Notes under the pieces: model-generated
What the model was told of the DNA's origin: nothing
Seen by the model: only the letters and a program-made list of their open reading frames with translations
Database searches by the model: none
Part shown: positions 1 to 9,517 of the stretch, one piece after another
Layout of the letters: each line of letters starts with the position of its first letter
Numbering within the stretch: position 1 is the first letter of the stretch
Translations under genes and position numbers: made by a program
Assembly (NCBI GenBank): GCA_028874905.1
Contig: JAPPGZ010000071.1
Span: 50,804 to 114,803, forward strand
Length of the DNA: 64,000 nucleotides
Reading direction: 5' to 3'
Source of the DNA: Gemmatimonadota bacterium
GTDB lineage: Bacteria; Gemmatimonadota; Gemmatimonadetes; Longimicrobiales; Gaopeijiaceae

Positions 1-99
1 GCCAACGGCCCGGTGCAACGGATCCAGCCGTTCCCGGAAACCATCGCTCTTCTGGAGAGCCTCGGTGCGGTGAACAACCTCAACTGCGTTTCCTGTTGA
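1..99 (+). CDS. Ankyrin-repeat protein, C-terminal tail (5' end outside window)
   Basis: The window opens in frame inside a gene that stops with TGA at 97-99. The 32 visible residues end in NNLNCVSC and match the last 32 residues of the ankyrin protein at 4062-5915 (same ANGPVQRIQPF start, same CVSC end). I therefore read it as the tail of a paralogous ankyrin protein. The next start codon (107) is 7 bases downstream, and the GAGG just before it overlaps this stop, so the genes are probably translationally coupled. This suggests that another DUF1592-DUF1552-ankyrin unit lies to the left of the window. Confidence 0.8.
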   Translation, partial: ANGPVQRIQPFPETIALLESLGAVNNLNCVSC

Positions 100-106
100 G
101 GCGTCA

Positions 107-2650
107 ATGCTGAAGCACGCGGCCCCGGTGGCGGCGGCCGGCGTTTTTCTCGTCGGCCTCGGGGTCTCGCTTGCGTCCGCGCCCGACCGCGGCAATACGG
201 ACTTCCCGGTGGCGTGGCAGCCGCTCCAGGCCGTCTCCGAGATCGCCGGGGCGACCGACGGCGGTGCCGTCAGCGACAACGAGGTAATCCGGCAGTATTG
301 CGTCCGCTGTCACAACGAACGGCGGCTGCTCGGGAACATGTCCCTGGAGGCCTTCGACGCGACCGACGCGCCCGCCAACGGTGAACTCGCGGAAAAGATG
401 ATCCGCAAGCTGCGGGCGGGGCTGATGCCGCCTCCGGGGAATCGGCGTCCCGAGGAACCCGTCCTGACGGGGCTGGTCGAATCGCTGGAATCCCAGATGG
501 ACCTTGCGGCAGCGGAGAACCCGAATCCCGGCCGGCGCACGTTCCAGCGTCTGAACCGCGCGGAGTACCAGGCCTCGATCCGAGATCTTCTCGACCTGCA
601 GATCGACGCGGGTGCCTACCTCCCGCTCGATACCAAGAGCGCCAATTTCGACAACATCGCGGACGCACAGATTCTGTCGGCCACGCTCACCGATGGCTAC
701 CTGCGGGCGGCCGCGGAAATCAGCCGGCTGGCGATCGGCGACCCTCATATCACGCCGAGCGAGTCGACGTACCGGGTTTCTCGCTGGGACTCCCAGAGCG
801 AGCGCGTAGCCGGCGCACCGTACGGCACCCGCGGTGGAGTGTCTGTCCTGCACAACTTCCCGGCGGACGGCCACTACGCCTTCCGCGTGTCATTCCATCA
901 CGAGACGACCGGGGCGCTCGTCGGCAACGGCCGCAACGCCCTTCACACCGAGGACGGCGATCCGGAGCTGCTTGAGATCTCCGTCGACGGTGAACCGGTG
1001 GCGGTGCTGGAAGTCAACCGCTGGATGCACACCTCGGATCCGGACGGCGTGAACATCCGCTCCGAACGCGTTTTCGTGCGCGCGGGTCCGCGCCAGGTGT
1101 CGGCGGCTTTCATACGGCGCTCCGAAGGGCCGCTTCAGGATCTGATCTCGCCGCACGACTGGTCGCTGGCCAGTACCAGTATCGCCGGAAGCTACGGTTT
1201 CACCGTGCTACCGCACCTGCGCGACCTTGCGATCGGCGGGCCCTACGATCCACAGGGCGTATCCGACACGCCGAGCCGCCGGGCGGTGTTTGCGTGCCGA
1301 CCCGGAGCTGGTGCCAACCCGGGGGCGGCCGACGCCTCGGCGCGAGGCTGTGCGCACGACATCGTCGCCCGCCTGGGCACCCGCGCGTACCGGCGTCCGT
1401 TGACGGAGGCGAATATGGCCGCGCTGATGGGGCTCTACGACCTCGGCGCGGAGGTCGAGGGCTTCGAGGGCGGTGTGCGCATAGCGCTGGAGGGGATCCT
1501 CGCCAGCCCGCACTTCATCTTCCGGATCGAAGAGCCGACGGTGGCCGGAGCGGAGGGCTCCGGAACGGGTGGGCGCTCGGCGGGCGCCTATCGCATCGGC
1601 GACCACGATCTGGCCGCGCGGCTGTCCTTTTTCCTGTGGGGATCCGGGCCCGACGAGCAGTTGATGGCGGTGGCGCGCGAAGGCAGGCTGTCGGAGCGGA
1701 CCGTGCTGGAAGGCCAGGTTCACCGGATGCTGCGCGACCCCCGTTCCGCAGCGCTCTCGACGCGCTTCGCCGGGCAGTGGCTGCGCCTCCAGGACCTGGA
1801 GAAGATCCAGCCCGACCCGCGCGTAAACCCGGACTTCGACGAGCCGCTCAAGCGCGCGATGCTGGAGGAGACCGAGACCTTCTTCGACAACCTGGTTCGC
1901 GAAGACGCGTCGGTCACGGACCTGTACGACGCCGATTACACCTTCGTGAACGAACGACTGGCCCGCCACTACGGCATCCCCGACGTGGCCGGCAACGGGT
2001 TCCAGCGCGTCCGCTACCTGAACGAGGAGCGCCGGGGCCTGCTGGGCCACGGCAGCATCCTCACGCTCACCTCGCACGCCGGCCGGACATCGCCGGTGCT
2101 CAGGGGCAAGTGGGTGATGGAAGTGTTCCTGGGCACGCCCCCTCCACCACCACCGCCCGACGTGCCCGAACTGGAAGAGGAGGCGGTTGGAGACGGCCGC
2201 TTCCTCACGGTGCGCGAGCGGCTGGAGATGCACGCCGCCAACCCGACGTGCAACTCCTGCCACCGCATGATCGACCCCATCGGCCTGGCCCTCGAGAACT
2301 TCGACGTGACCGGCGCGTGGCGGATCAGGGACCAGGGCGTTCCGATCGACGCGGCCAGCGACTTCTACGATGGCACGCCCATTTCGACGCCCTCGGAGTT
2401 GCGTGCGGCGCTGCTGAAGCGGCCGGAACCGCTGCTGCGCACGTTCACCGAAAACCTCATGGCATATGCGCTCGGACGCCGTCTGGAGTATTATGACATG
2501 CCGGCCGTGCGCCGGATCACCCGGGCCGCGGCCGAAGAGGACTACCGGGTATCCGCGTTCATCGTTGGGGTGGCGACCAGCGACGCCTTCCTGTTGAAGG
2601 CCGCGCCCGTTGTGGTCGACGGCGAAGCGCCGAACGGAAACGGAGGCTGA
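107..2650 (+). CDS. DUF1592-family c-type cytochrome-like exported protein (847 aa)
   Basis: This is a large envelope protein of the planctomycete-cytochrome type; its role is unknown. An N-terminal signal (about 1-24) is followed by a CVRCH haem-binding motif (C65, C68, H69). Domains then follow in the usual family order: DUF1587-like around 145-215, a carbohydrate-module-like beta region around 245-330, DUF1595-like 415-480, DUF1592 about 500-640, DUF1588 about 642-740 with a second haem motif CNSCH (C715, C718, H719), and DUF1585 about 762-835. A proline run sits at about 683-690. The ATG at 107 follows GAGG at 98-101. The DUF1552 partner starts 5 bases after the stop. Two haem motifs suggest periplasmic electron transfer, but the substrate is not known. 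Confidence 0.9.
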   Translation: MLKHAAPVAAAGVFLVGLGVSLASAPDRGNTDFPVAWQPLQAVSEIAGATDGGAVSDNEVIRQYCVRCHNERRLLGNMSLEAFDATDAPANGELAEKMIRKLRAGLMPPPGNRRPEEPVLTGLVESLESQMDLAAAENPNPGRRTFQRLNRAEYQASIRDLLDLQIDAGAYLPLDTKSANFDNIADAQILSATLTDGYLRAAAEISRLAIGDPHITPSESTYRVSRWDSQSERVAGAPYGTRGGVSVLHNFPADGHYAFRVSFHHETTGALVGNGRNALHTEDGDPELLEISVDGEPVAVLEVNRWMHTSDPDGVNIRSERVFVRAGPRQVSAAFIRRSEGPLQDLISPHDWSLASTSIAGSYGFTVLPHLRDLAIGGPYDPQGVSDTPSRRAVFACRPGAGANPGAADASARGCAHDIVARLGTRAYRRPLTEANMAALMGLYDLGAEVEGFEGGVRIALEGILASPHFIFRIEEPTVAGAEGSGTGGRSAGAYRIGDHDLAARLSFFLWGSGPDEQLMAVAREGRLSERTVLEGQVHRMLRDPRSAALSTRFAGQWLRLQDLEKIQPDPRVNPDFDEPLKRAMLEETETFFDNLVREDASVTDLYDADYTFVNERLARHYGIPDVAGNGFQRVRYLNEERRGLLGHGSILTLTSHAGRTSPVLRGKWVMEVFLGTPPPPPPPDVPELEEEAVGDGRFLTVRERLEMHAANPTCNSCHRMIDPIGLALENFDVTGAWRIRDQGVPIDAASDFYDGTPISTPSELRAALLKRPEPLLRTFTENLMAYALGRRLEYYDMPAVRRITRAAAEEDYRVSAFIVGVATSDAFLLKAAPVVVDGEAPNGNGG

Positions 2651-2655
2651 CCAGG

Positions 2656-4050
2656 ATGCATCTGATCACCGGGCGGCACCTGCCACGCCGGACCTTCCTA
2701 CGCGGTCTCGGCGCAAGTGTCGCGCTCCCGTTCCTGGACGCCATGGTCCCGGCCCGGGAGCGGTGGGCGGTCACGCGTGCGCGCACCGCGCTCGACCGCA
2801 CCCGTCTCGTCGCGATCGAGATGGTGCACGGCTCGGCGGGCAGCAATGCGTGGGGCGCGACGCAGCACCTCTGGTCCCCCCCGGAGACGGGCCGCGGCTT
2901 CGACTTCGGGCCCAGCGTGCTGAGTTCGCTGGAACCCTACCGGGACTACCTCACGATCGTCAGCGACACCGACGTGGAGGGCGCGGAGGCCACGAAGCCC
3001 AAGGAGATTGGCGGCGACCACTTCCGGTCCAGCGCGACCTTCCTCACCCAGTCGCACCCCAAGCAGACCGAGAGCTCGGACGTCTGGGTCGGCACCTCGC
3101 TCGACCAGCTGTACGCCCAGCGCTTCGGCCAGGACACCCCCATCCCGTCCTTGCAGCTCTGCATCGAGAACGTGGATCAGGCTGGTGGGTGCGCGTACGG
3201 ATACGCCTGCGTCTACACCGACACCATCTCATGGGCGGCGCCCGACCAGCCGCTTCCCATGGTCAGGGACCCGCGGGTCGCCTTCGACCAGCTCTTCGGA
3301 GCCGGCGGCAGCCCCGAGGCCCGTGCGGCCCGGCGCAGGTCCAGCGCCAGCATTCTCGACTTCATCGTCGGCGAAGTGAACGCGCTGAAACGGGAGCTGG
3401 ATCCGGTCGACGGACGCCGGGTGGACCGCTATCTACACGACATCCGTGAACTCGAACGGCGGATCGCCCGCGTGGTGGCCCGCAACGAGAGCGGCGAACA
3501 GCGCGAACTGCCGGGCGCGCCCGCGGGAGTGCCCGATTCCTTCGACGAGCACGTCAAGCTGATGTTCGATCTGCAGGCGCTCGCTTTCCAGGCGGACGTG
3601 ACGGGCGTCTTCTCCTTCAAGATGGGGCGGGACGCATCCAGCCGAGTCTACCCGGAGAGCGGCGTGGAGAAGGGGTTCCACCCGTCGTCGCATCACGGCG
3701 GACGCCCCGACAACGTGCTGGAGTTCGCCGAGATCAACCGATACCATGTGGGACTGGTCCCGTACTTCCTCGACCGGCTCGCGAGCATCCAGGAGGGGGA
3801 CGCCAGCCTGCTGGACAAGACGATGGTGCTCTACGGTTCGCCGATGGGCGACTCCAACGTGCACAACCACAAGCGCTGTCCGCTCTTCGTCGTCGGCGGG
3901 GCCAACGGCCGCATGGACGGGGACCTTCACCTGCGCGCGGCCCCCGGAACCCCGATGGCCAACGTCATGCTCAGCCTGATGCACAAGCTGGGCATGGACG
4001 ACGTGCAGAGCTTCGGCAACAGTACCGGCGCCTTCCCGCTGTCGGTGTGA
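2656..4050 (+). CDS. DUF1552-family Tat-exported protein (464 aa)
   Basis: This is a DUF1552 family protein, which is nearly always encoded beside a DUF1592 protein. The N-terminus MHLITGRHLPRRTFLRG is a twin-arginine signal (R11-R12), followed by a hydrophobic stretch ending near 30, so it should be exported folded through Tat. Tat export suggests a bound cofactor or a complex assembled in the cytoplasm, but I see no cofactor motif. Late in the chain there are SSHHGG and YGSPMGDSNVHNH segments typical of the family. It starts 5 bases after the DUF1592 stop. The next gene's ribosome binding site begins at its stop codon, so all three appear to be one transcript. Enzymatic function is unknown. 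Confidence 0.9.
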   Translation: MHLITGRHLPRRTFLRGLGASVALPFLDAMVPARERWAVTRARTALDRTRLVAIEMVHGSAGSNAWGATQHLWSPPETGRGFDFGPSVLSSLEPYRDYLTIVSDTDVEGAEATKPKEIGGDHFRSSATFLTQSHPKQTESSDVWVGTSLDQLYAQRFGQDTPIPSLQLCIENVDQAGGCAYGYACVYTDTISWAAPDQPLPMVRDPRVAFDQLFGAGGSPEARAARRRSSASILDFIVGEVNALKRELDPVDGRRVDRYLHDIRELERRIARVVARNESGEQRELPGAPAGVPDSFDEHVKLMFDLQALAFQADVTGVFSFKMGRDASSRVYPESGVEKGFHPSSHHGGRPDNVLEFAEINRYHVGLVPYFLDRLASIQEGDASLLDKTMVLYGSPMGDSNVHNHKRCPLFVVGGANGRMDGDLHLRAAPGTPMANVMLSLMHKLGMDDVQSFGNSTGAFPLSV

Positions 4051-4061
4051 GGGAGGACGGC

Positions 4062-5915
4062 ATGAGGACCGTTGCGGGAAGGCTCGCGCCGCTCCTGCAG
4101 GGAGTTCTGCTTGCGTGGCTCCCCGCCTCGCCCGGCGGCATCCTGACGCCCGCCGCTTCGGCGCAAATGCCCGCCGAAGCCGCCTCGCGCATGGCGCTCG
4201 AATCCCCGGTGGCCGACGCGGCCATGCGGGACGACCTGGAGGCCGTGCGGGCCCTGCTTGCCGGGGGTGCGGACGTCGATGTCCCGCGTGGGGACGGCAT
4301 GACCGGCCTCCACTGGGCGGCGCTGAACGGGAACGCGCAGATCGCGCAACTGCTCATCGGCGCGGGCGCGAGTCTCGATGCGGTCACCCGCCTGGGTGCC
4401 CACACGCCGCTGCACGTTGCCGGCAAGGAGGGTCACGGCGAGATCGTCGCGATCCTGGCGGACGCGGGTGCCGACGTGGCAGCGGTGACCGAAACGGGGG
4501 CTGCATCGCTGCACTTCGCCGCAGCTGCCGGGGACGTTCGCTCCGTCACGGCACTGCTCGATCACGGCGCGGCCGTCGACGCCACAGAGCCCGAGTGGGG
4601 ACAGACCCCCCTCATGTTCGCCTCTGCGTTGGGCCGTACGAGGGCCGTGACGACGCTGCTCGAAGCTGGGGCCGACGCGACGATCACCGCGCGCGTGATG
4701 GACCTCGTCGAGCGCGACATCATGGATCGCGCCTCGGAGCGGCGGCGGCGGACGGAGATCGCCGCGATGCGCGGGGGCACCGACGCGCAGAGCTACCCGG
4801 TCGAGTCGGGTGTGGCGGGCCGCACGACGCCGCAGGCCTCGGCTGCGCCGGTGACGTCACGCGAAGCCCAGGCCCGGGAGGCCGCGCAGGAGGCGCTCGA
4901 GGCGCGCCGCCAGACCGGCGAGCCCATTCCACTGAACTATGCGGACCTGGTCGGCAAGCACGGCGGCCTTTCCGCGATCCACCTGGCGGCGCGCGAAGGC
5001 CACACGGCCACGGTCACGGCGCTGCTGGACGGAGGCGTCGACATCGACCTTCCCAGCGCGGCCGACGGCACCACGCCGATGCTCATGGCGGCGATCAACG
5101 GCTACTTCGACCTCGTCGCCGAGTTGCTGGCGCGGGGTGCCGACCCCGATCTGGCCAGCGACGCCGGGGCGACACCTCTCTACGCCGTGCTCAACATGCA
5201 CTGGGCTCCCAAGGCGCGGCACCCCCAGCCGCTTGAGCACGAGCAACAGGAGACGGGCTACCTGGAGTTGATGCGCGCCCTTCTGGCAGCCGGCGCGGAC
5301 GTCAACGCCCGCCTCGAGCGCACGCTGTGGTTCACCACCTACAACCGGGATCTGCTCGGCGTGGACCGCACCGGCGCGACGGCGTTCTGGCGCGCCACGC
5401 ACGCGACCGACGTACCCGCGATGAAACTGCTCCTGGAGTACGGCGCGGACCCCGGCCTGCCCACCATCAAGGTCCCGCAGCGCAGCTTCGGTCCCCGCGA
5501 CGATACCGATCACTCCGGGCTGCCTCCCGTTCCTATCGGAGGTCCCGCGGTCTACCCCATCCACGCGGCAGCGGGAGTCGGCTACGGCCAGGGCTTCGCC
5601 GGCAATTCCCACCGCCACGCCCCGGACGGCTGGATGCCCACCATGCGGTTTCTGGTCGAGGAACTGGGCGCCGACGTGAACGCCCGCGACCTCAACGGGT
5701 ACACGCCAGTGCACCACGCGGCCGCCCGCGGCGACAACGAGATGATCCTGTACCTCGTCGGGAAGGGGGCAGACGTCACCGCCGTGGCCCGCAACGGACG
5801 GACCACGGTCGACATGGCCAACGGTCCGGTGCAGCGGATCCAGCCGTTCGTCGAGACCGTGGCGCTGCTGGAACGCCTTGGGGCAAAGAACAACCATCGC
5901 TGCGTGAGCTGTTAG
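4062..5915 (+). CDS. Exported ankyrin-repeat protein (617 aa)
   Basis: I chose the ATG at 4062 because GGAGG at 4052-4056 sits five bases upstream and a Sec signal follows (cleavage near PAASAQ, about residue 35). A GTG start overlapping the previous stop is possible but poorer. About five ankyrin repeats (roughly 45-210, units such as TGLHWAALNGN and TPLHVAGKEGH) are followed by a charged linker of about 80 residues. Further, partly degenerate repeats run to the C-terminus, which ends NHRCVSC. Ankyrin arrays bind proteins, so in this cassette it may scaffold the DUF1592/DUF1552 pair; that is inference. Its tail is a clear paralogue of the fragment at 1-99. Confidence 0.9.
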   Translation: MRTVAGRLAPLLQGVLLAWLPASPGGILTPAASAQMPAEAASRMALESPVADAAMRDDLEAVRALLAGGADVDVPRGDGMTGLHWAALNGNAQIAQLLIGAGASLDAVTRLGAHTPLHVAGKEGHGEIVAILADAGADVAAVTETGAASLHFAAAAGDVRSVTALLDHGAAVDATEPEWGQTPLMFASALGRTRAVTTLLEAGADATITARVMDLVERDIMDRASERRRRTEIAAMRGGTDAQSYPVESGVAGRTTPQASAAPVTSREAQAREAAQEALEARRQTGEPIPLNYADLVGKHGGLSAIHLAAREGHTATVTALLDGGVDIDLPSAADGTTPMLMAAINGYFDLVAELLARGADPDLASDAGATPLYAVLNMHWAPKARHPQPLEHEQQETGYLELMRALLAAGADVNARLERTLWFTTYNRDLLGVDRTGATAFWRATHATDVPAMKLLLEYGADPGLPTIKVPQRSFGPRDDTDHSGLPPVPIGGPAVYPIHAAAGVGYGQGFAGNSHRHAPDGWMPTMRFLVEELGADVNARDLNGYTPVHHAAARGDNEMILYLVGKGADVTAVARNGRTTVDMANGPVQRIQPFVETVALLERLGAKNNHRCVSC

Positions 5916-5993
5916 CACGCCCGCGGGCACCACCTCCGCGTACCGGACCTCGGTCGGATGTGCCGTCTCGCGGCTCTCGCACACAGTGCCCTG

Positions 5994-7154
5994 CTAGCGC
6001 CGCTGATGATGCTCCTCGTAGTGCTTGCCCAGCCAGTCCTCGCCGTAGTCGTTGCCGGGGTCCCGCATGATGCTGTGCACGTGGTTGGCTGCGTCCCCGC
6101 CGACGCCCTCCTCGACGATGTACTCGATGAGCACGGAAGGGCCGTGCACCCGGTAGTAGTAGCGCGCTGACAGATCATCCACCGGTCCGATCCAGGCGAA
6201 ATGCAGGGCGTCCAGCCCGTCCGCGCGGATTTTGTCCAGCTGCGCGTCGGCCGCACCATGGTCGGCATTGGCCGCGTACTCCTCGACCAGCTGCCATAAC
6301 AGCGCCCGCTGCGCCTCGTCGAGCGCGGAAGCGGCGATTCCGGAGAACTCGCTCAGGCTTCCCTTGCGCCCTGGGCCGGTGAGTACGTCACCCGGGATCT
6401 CACCGCCGAGGACCGCAACCGACCGCTGCCCGTCGTCCAGCGTCTGCAGCAGCTGCCAGCCGCGCTCCCCCTCGTTGGCGAGCACTCGCCAGCCCGCTTC
6501 CAGCCCACTCTCGATCTCGTGTGGTTCGGCTCCCAGGAACAGGGGTGTGAAAGCCACCCGGTCGCCCGCGACGGTGAAGGTGGCCGCCAGGTGGTGACCG
6601 TTGACGAGCCATCCCCAGGCCGGATCCCCGGGCTGGCCAAAGAACGAGATCCAGTAGTTGGCGGATGTCCAGCTTTCCAGCAGGCGCTCCGGGAGGCGTC
6701 GCTCACCACGCGCGACAGCCGCGGACGCGTCCTCGTGTAATACCTCATCCAAACGAATCACGCCCGCGATCTTCTGATACCCCTGGCTGCTGGTCGACGC
6801 CCGCAGCAGGTTGTGGAACCGGCGCCTCTGCGGGTCGGCGAGATCACCGAACCTGACCCCCGCGCGCTCCACCATGCTCGCCGGCAGGTTGCTCCAGCGC
6901 GTGCGCTCCGAGTCGGCGTCGAAGGGGAATTCGGCGTCGGTCCGCTGTTGGGGTGAAAGGGCGTCGAGGAACTCGCGGGCGGCCTGGGCCATGCGCTCCG
7001 GCGAGGCTTCGGCCCCGGCGGCGGACAAGCTGTGAGGAGTCGTCTCGGCACTGTCCGGCTGCGCCCGGGTGGCGTCTCCGCGACAGCCGGCAAGCACCGT
7101 GGCGGAGATGAGGGCGAGTATCGGCAGATGGTTGTCACGGGAATTGGCTTGCAT
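5994..7154 (-). CDS. DUF3500-family lipoprotein (386 aa)
   Basis: This matches the DUF3500 family of secreted proteins of unknown function; characteristic stretches are GWLVNGHHLAATF and RYYYRVHGPSVLIEY with a histidine-rich C-terminus. The start at 7154 is preceded by AAGGAGG and gives a short signal with lipobox VLAGC, so it is probably an outer- or inner-membrane lipoprotein. The open frame extends upstream to 7523, but that part has no signal and crosses the palindrome at 7217-7240, so I reject the longer start. It is transcribed away from the dimethylformamidase-like gene, and the palindrome between them could control both. It ends 78 bases from the convergent ankyrin gene. Confidence 0.85.
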   Translation of the reverse strand: MQANSRDNHLPILALISATVLAGCRGDATRAQPDSAETTPHSLSAAGAEASPERMAQAAREFLDALSPQQRTDAEFPFDADSERTRWSNLPASMVERAGVRFGDLADPQRRRFHNLLRASTSSQGYQKIAGVIRLDEVLHEDASAAVARGERRLPERLLESWTSANYWISFFGQPGDPAWGWLVNGHHLAATFTVAGDRVAFTPLFLGAEPHEIESGLEAGWRVLANEGERGWQLLQTLDDGQRSVAVLGGEIPGDVLTGPGRKGSLSEFSGIAASALDEAQRALLWQLVEEYAANADHGAADAQLDKIRADGLDALHFAWIGPVDDLSARYYYRVHGPSVLIEYIVEEGVGGDAANHVHSIMRDPGNDYGEDWLGKHYEEHHQRR

Positions 7155-7216
7155 TGCGCCGTCGGCCTCCTTCGGGTCCGGTCTCCTGGGTTGCATTGTC
7201 CATTCGGGCGCGCCAA

Positions 7217-7240
7217 ATGCTAAACATTCTCGTTTAGTAT
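7217..7240. promoter_or_regulatory. Palindrome family site 1 (operator candidate)
   Basis: ATGCTAAAC, six-base centre ATTCTC, then GTTTAGTAT: one mismatch from a perfect inverted repeat. It lies between divergent genes, 62 bases from the DUF3500 start (7154) and 83 bases from the TTG start at 7324. It is AT-rich in a G+C-rich background. Confidence 0.75.
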
Positions 7241-7323
7241 TGACGACTCGGGCTCCGGTCGGCAATCTCCCTGCGACCGGCCGACGATCCCGGTGCCAAA
7301 TGTAGCGACGAGGAGGCCTCCCG

Positions 7324-9462
7324 TTGATCCGGCAGCGCTTGCGCACCTGTTTTTTGCCAGCCATCAGCACCGCCGTGCTGCCGCTTGCCGGGAGCTGTGG
7401 ATTGCCGGATCTGGCGGTCGCGGACCCCTGTGCCAGGCCGGTCAATGAGATTGTCGCCGAGAACTGTCTTGGCGGGCACCCGGCGACCGAATGGGACATC
7501 AACGGATACGGCGATCCGAGCATTCAGGGTTTCGGTACCGAGATCGCGATCGCACAGGGCGAGTCGATCGACTTCAAGGTCGACACGGACTCGGAAGACT
7601 ACCGGATCGACATCTACCGCATGGGCTACTACGGCGGGATGGGGGCGCGGAGAGTGGACTCGATCGAGCCATCGACCGCCCTTCCGCAAATCCAGCCCGA
7701 GTGCCTGCGCGGGGCGATCCCGGTGCTGGCCGAGGGGGGCGGCCTCGACACTTGGCCGGCGCCACTCGTGGACTGCGGCAACTGGGCGGTCTCGGCATCC
7801 TGGCGGGCGCCGGAGGGCGCGACCTCGGGGATCTACTTTGCGCGCCTGGTGCGCGAGGACCCGGTCGAGGGGTGGGTCAAGAACGACCAGTTCGGACCCT
7901 CGCCGCTGCCGCCGACGGGGCGGGATTCCCTGTGGGAGGCCGACGGCTTCCGTGCGGTCATGCGAAACGCGCTGCGTGAGCCTCGGGCGAGTCACATCTA
8001 CTTCGTCGTGCGGGACGACGACGGCGCGTCGGATCTGCTGTTTCAGACGTCGGATCTGACCTGGCAGGCGTACAACCGGTATGGCGGCCACAGCGTATAC
8101 GGTCGGCTCAACCCGGAGCGGCTGCGTCTGCACGGCGGCGAACCGCGCGCACCCAAGGTCAGCTACAACCGGCCCTTCGAGACCCGGCACTACCGCGCGG
8201 TCAACATGCCCTTCAACTCCGAGTACCCGATGGTGCGCTGGCTGGAGCGGAACGGCTACGACGTCAGCTATTCGTCCGGGGTGGATACCGACCGGCGCGG
8301 GGAGGAGTTGCTGGAACACAGGGTCTTCCTGTCGGTCGGGCATGACGAGTACTGGACGGGCCGGCAGCGCCGCAATGTGGAGGCCGCACGCGCGGCCGGG
8401 GTGCACCTCGCCTTCTTCAGCTCCAACGAGGTGTACTGGAAGGTGCGCTGGGAGACGAGCATCGACGGCTCGGGCCAGCCGTACCGTACGCTGGTGACGT
8501 ACAAGGACTCGCAGGATCATCGGAGGCTGGACCCTGTGGAGTGGACGGGCGAGTTCCGCGACCACCGGTCGATCAACGCCGAGGGTCCATGGCCCGAGAA
8601 CGCGCTCACCGGGACGCTCTTCACGGTGAACGCTTGGCGAAACGACCCGATCATCGTGGACGCGGAATTTGCGGGGCTGCGCTTCTGGAGGAACACGCAG
8701 GTGGCGCGACTGCGGCCCGGCGAGCGCTACGTGTCGATCAAGGGGATCCTGGGGCACGAATGGGACTCGGACATCGACAACGGGTTCCGGCCCCCCGGGC
8801 TGTTCCGTGTGGCGGCGAGCACCTTCGACAACGTGCTGTACTGCGTGCATCCGGGGCGGGGGTGCGAGACGGCCAGTGCCACGCACCACGCTGTCATGTA
8901 CCGTCACGAGAGCGGGGCGCTGGTGTTCGGCGCGGGGACGCTGCAGTGGTCGTGGGGGCTCGATGCGCACCACGACACCGAGACCGGCGTGCCGCCCGAG
9001 AGGCAGAACGGCAGCGACACGCGGGTGGGCGTGGACCCCCACGGGCCGGACCGGGTGCTGCAGCAGGCGACGGTGAACCTGTTTGCGGACATGGGGGTGC
9101 AGCCCGCCACGCTGGAGGAGGGGCTGGTGGCCGCGGAGGCTTCCGGGGACGACGAGGCGCCGATGTCGTCAGTCGACACGGTTTCGCTCGTGAGAGGCGA
9201 GGGCACCGTGACCACCTTCGTGACCGGATCTGCGTCGGACGGTGGCGGTGGCGTGGTCGCGGCCGTCGAGGTCTCGGTGGACGGCGGAGCAACGTGGCAC
9301 CCGGCACGCGGTCGGGAGAAGTGGCGCTATTCCTGGCAGCCCGATGTGGCGACTACGGAGGTCTCGATCAGGGTCCGGGCGGTGGACGACAGTGGAAATC
9401 TGGAGGTGCCGGCGGAGGGCCTGATGGTTCGAGTCGGTGCAAGTGCACCAGATTCGCCGTAG
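7324..9462 (+). CDS. N,N-dimethylformamidase beta-subunit-like exported protein (712 aa)
   Basis: The central and C-terminal region resembles the large-subunit C-terminal domain of N,N-dimethylformamidase (segments IDIYRMGYYGGMGAR, SVGHDEYWTGRQRRNVE and FFSSNEVYWKVRWE). About 100 C-terminal residues form an Ig-like domain (DGGATWHPA followed by WRYSW). The characterised enzyme is an iron amidohydrolase, but I cannot check the iron ligands without an alignment, so amide hydrolysis is only a suggestion. No small subunit gene is adjacent. The TTG start is supported by AGGAGG at 7311-7316, seven bases upstream. An N-terminal hydrophobic stretch to about residue 30 indicates export. A palindrome-family site lies 83 bases upstream. 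Confidence 0.8.
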   Translation: MIRQRLRTCFLPAISTAVLPLAGSCGLPDLAVADPCARPVNEIVAENCLGGHPATEWDINGYGDPSIQGFGTEIAIAQGESIDFKVDTDSEDYRIDIYRMGYYGGMGARRVDSIEPSTALPQIQPECLRGAIPVLAEGGGLDTWPAPLVDCGNWAVSASWRAPEGATSGIYFARLVREDPVEGWVKNDQFGPSPLPPTGRDSLWEADGFRAVMRNALREPRASHIYFVVRDDDGASDLLFQTSDLTWQAYNRYGGHSVYGRLNPERLRLHGGEPRAPKVSYNRPFETRHYRAVNMPFNSEYPMVRWLERNGYDVSYSSGVDTDRRGEELLEHRVFLSVGHDEYWTGRQRRNVEAARAAGVHLAFFSSNEVYWKVRWETSIDGSGQPYRTLVTYKDSQDHRRLDPVEWTGEFRDHRSINAEGPWPENALTGTLFTVNAWRNDPIIVDAEFAGLRFWRNTQVARLRPGERYVSIKGILGHEWDSDIDNGFRPPGLFRVAASTFDNVLYCVHPGRGCETASATHHAVMYRHESGALVFGAGTLQWSWGLDAHHDTETGVPPERQNGSDTRVGVDPHGPDRVLQQATVNLFADMGVQPATLEEGLVAAEASGDDEAPMSSVDTVSLVRGEGTVTTFVTGSASDGGGGVVAAVEVSVDGGATWHPARGREKWRYSWQPDVATTEVSIRVRAVDDSGNLEVPAEGLMVRVGASAPDSP

Positions 9463-9517
9463 TCGACAAGGTTTGCCATCGTGTAGACACCTCAGCCCAA
9501 ATCTTCTGGGAGGCAAC

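Noticed and set aside
9420..9450. tRNA-like GGTTCGAGTC arm
   Set aside because: It lies in the 3' end of the dimethylformamidase-like gene and no cloverleaf can be built around it.
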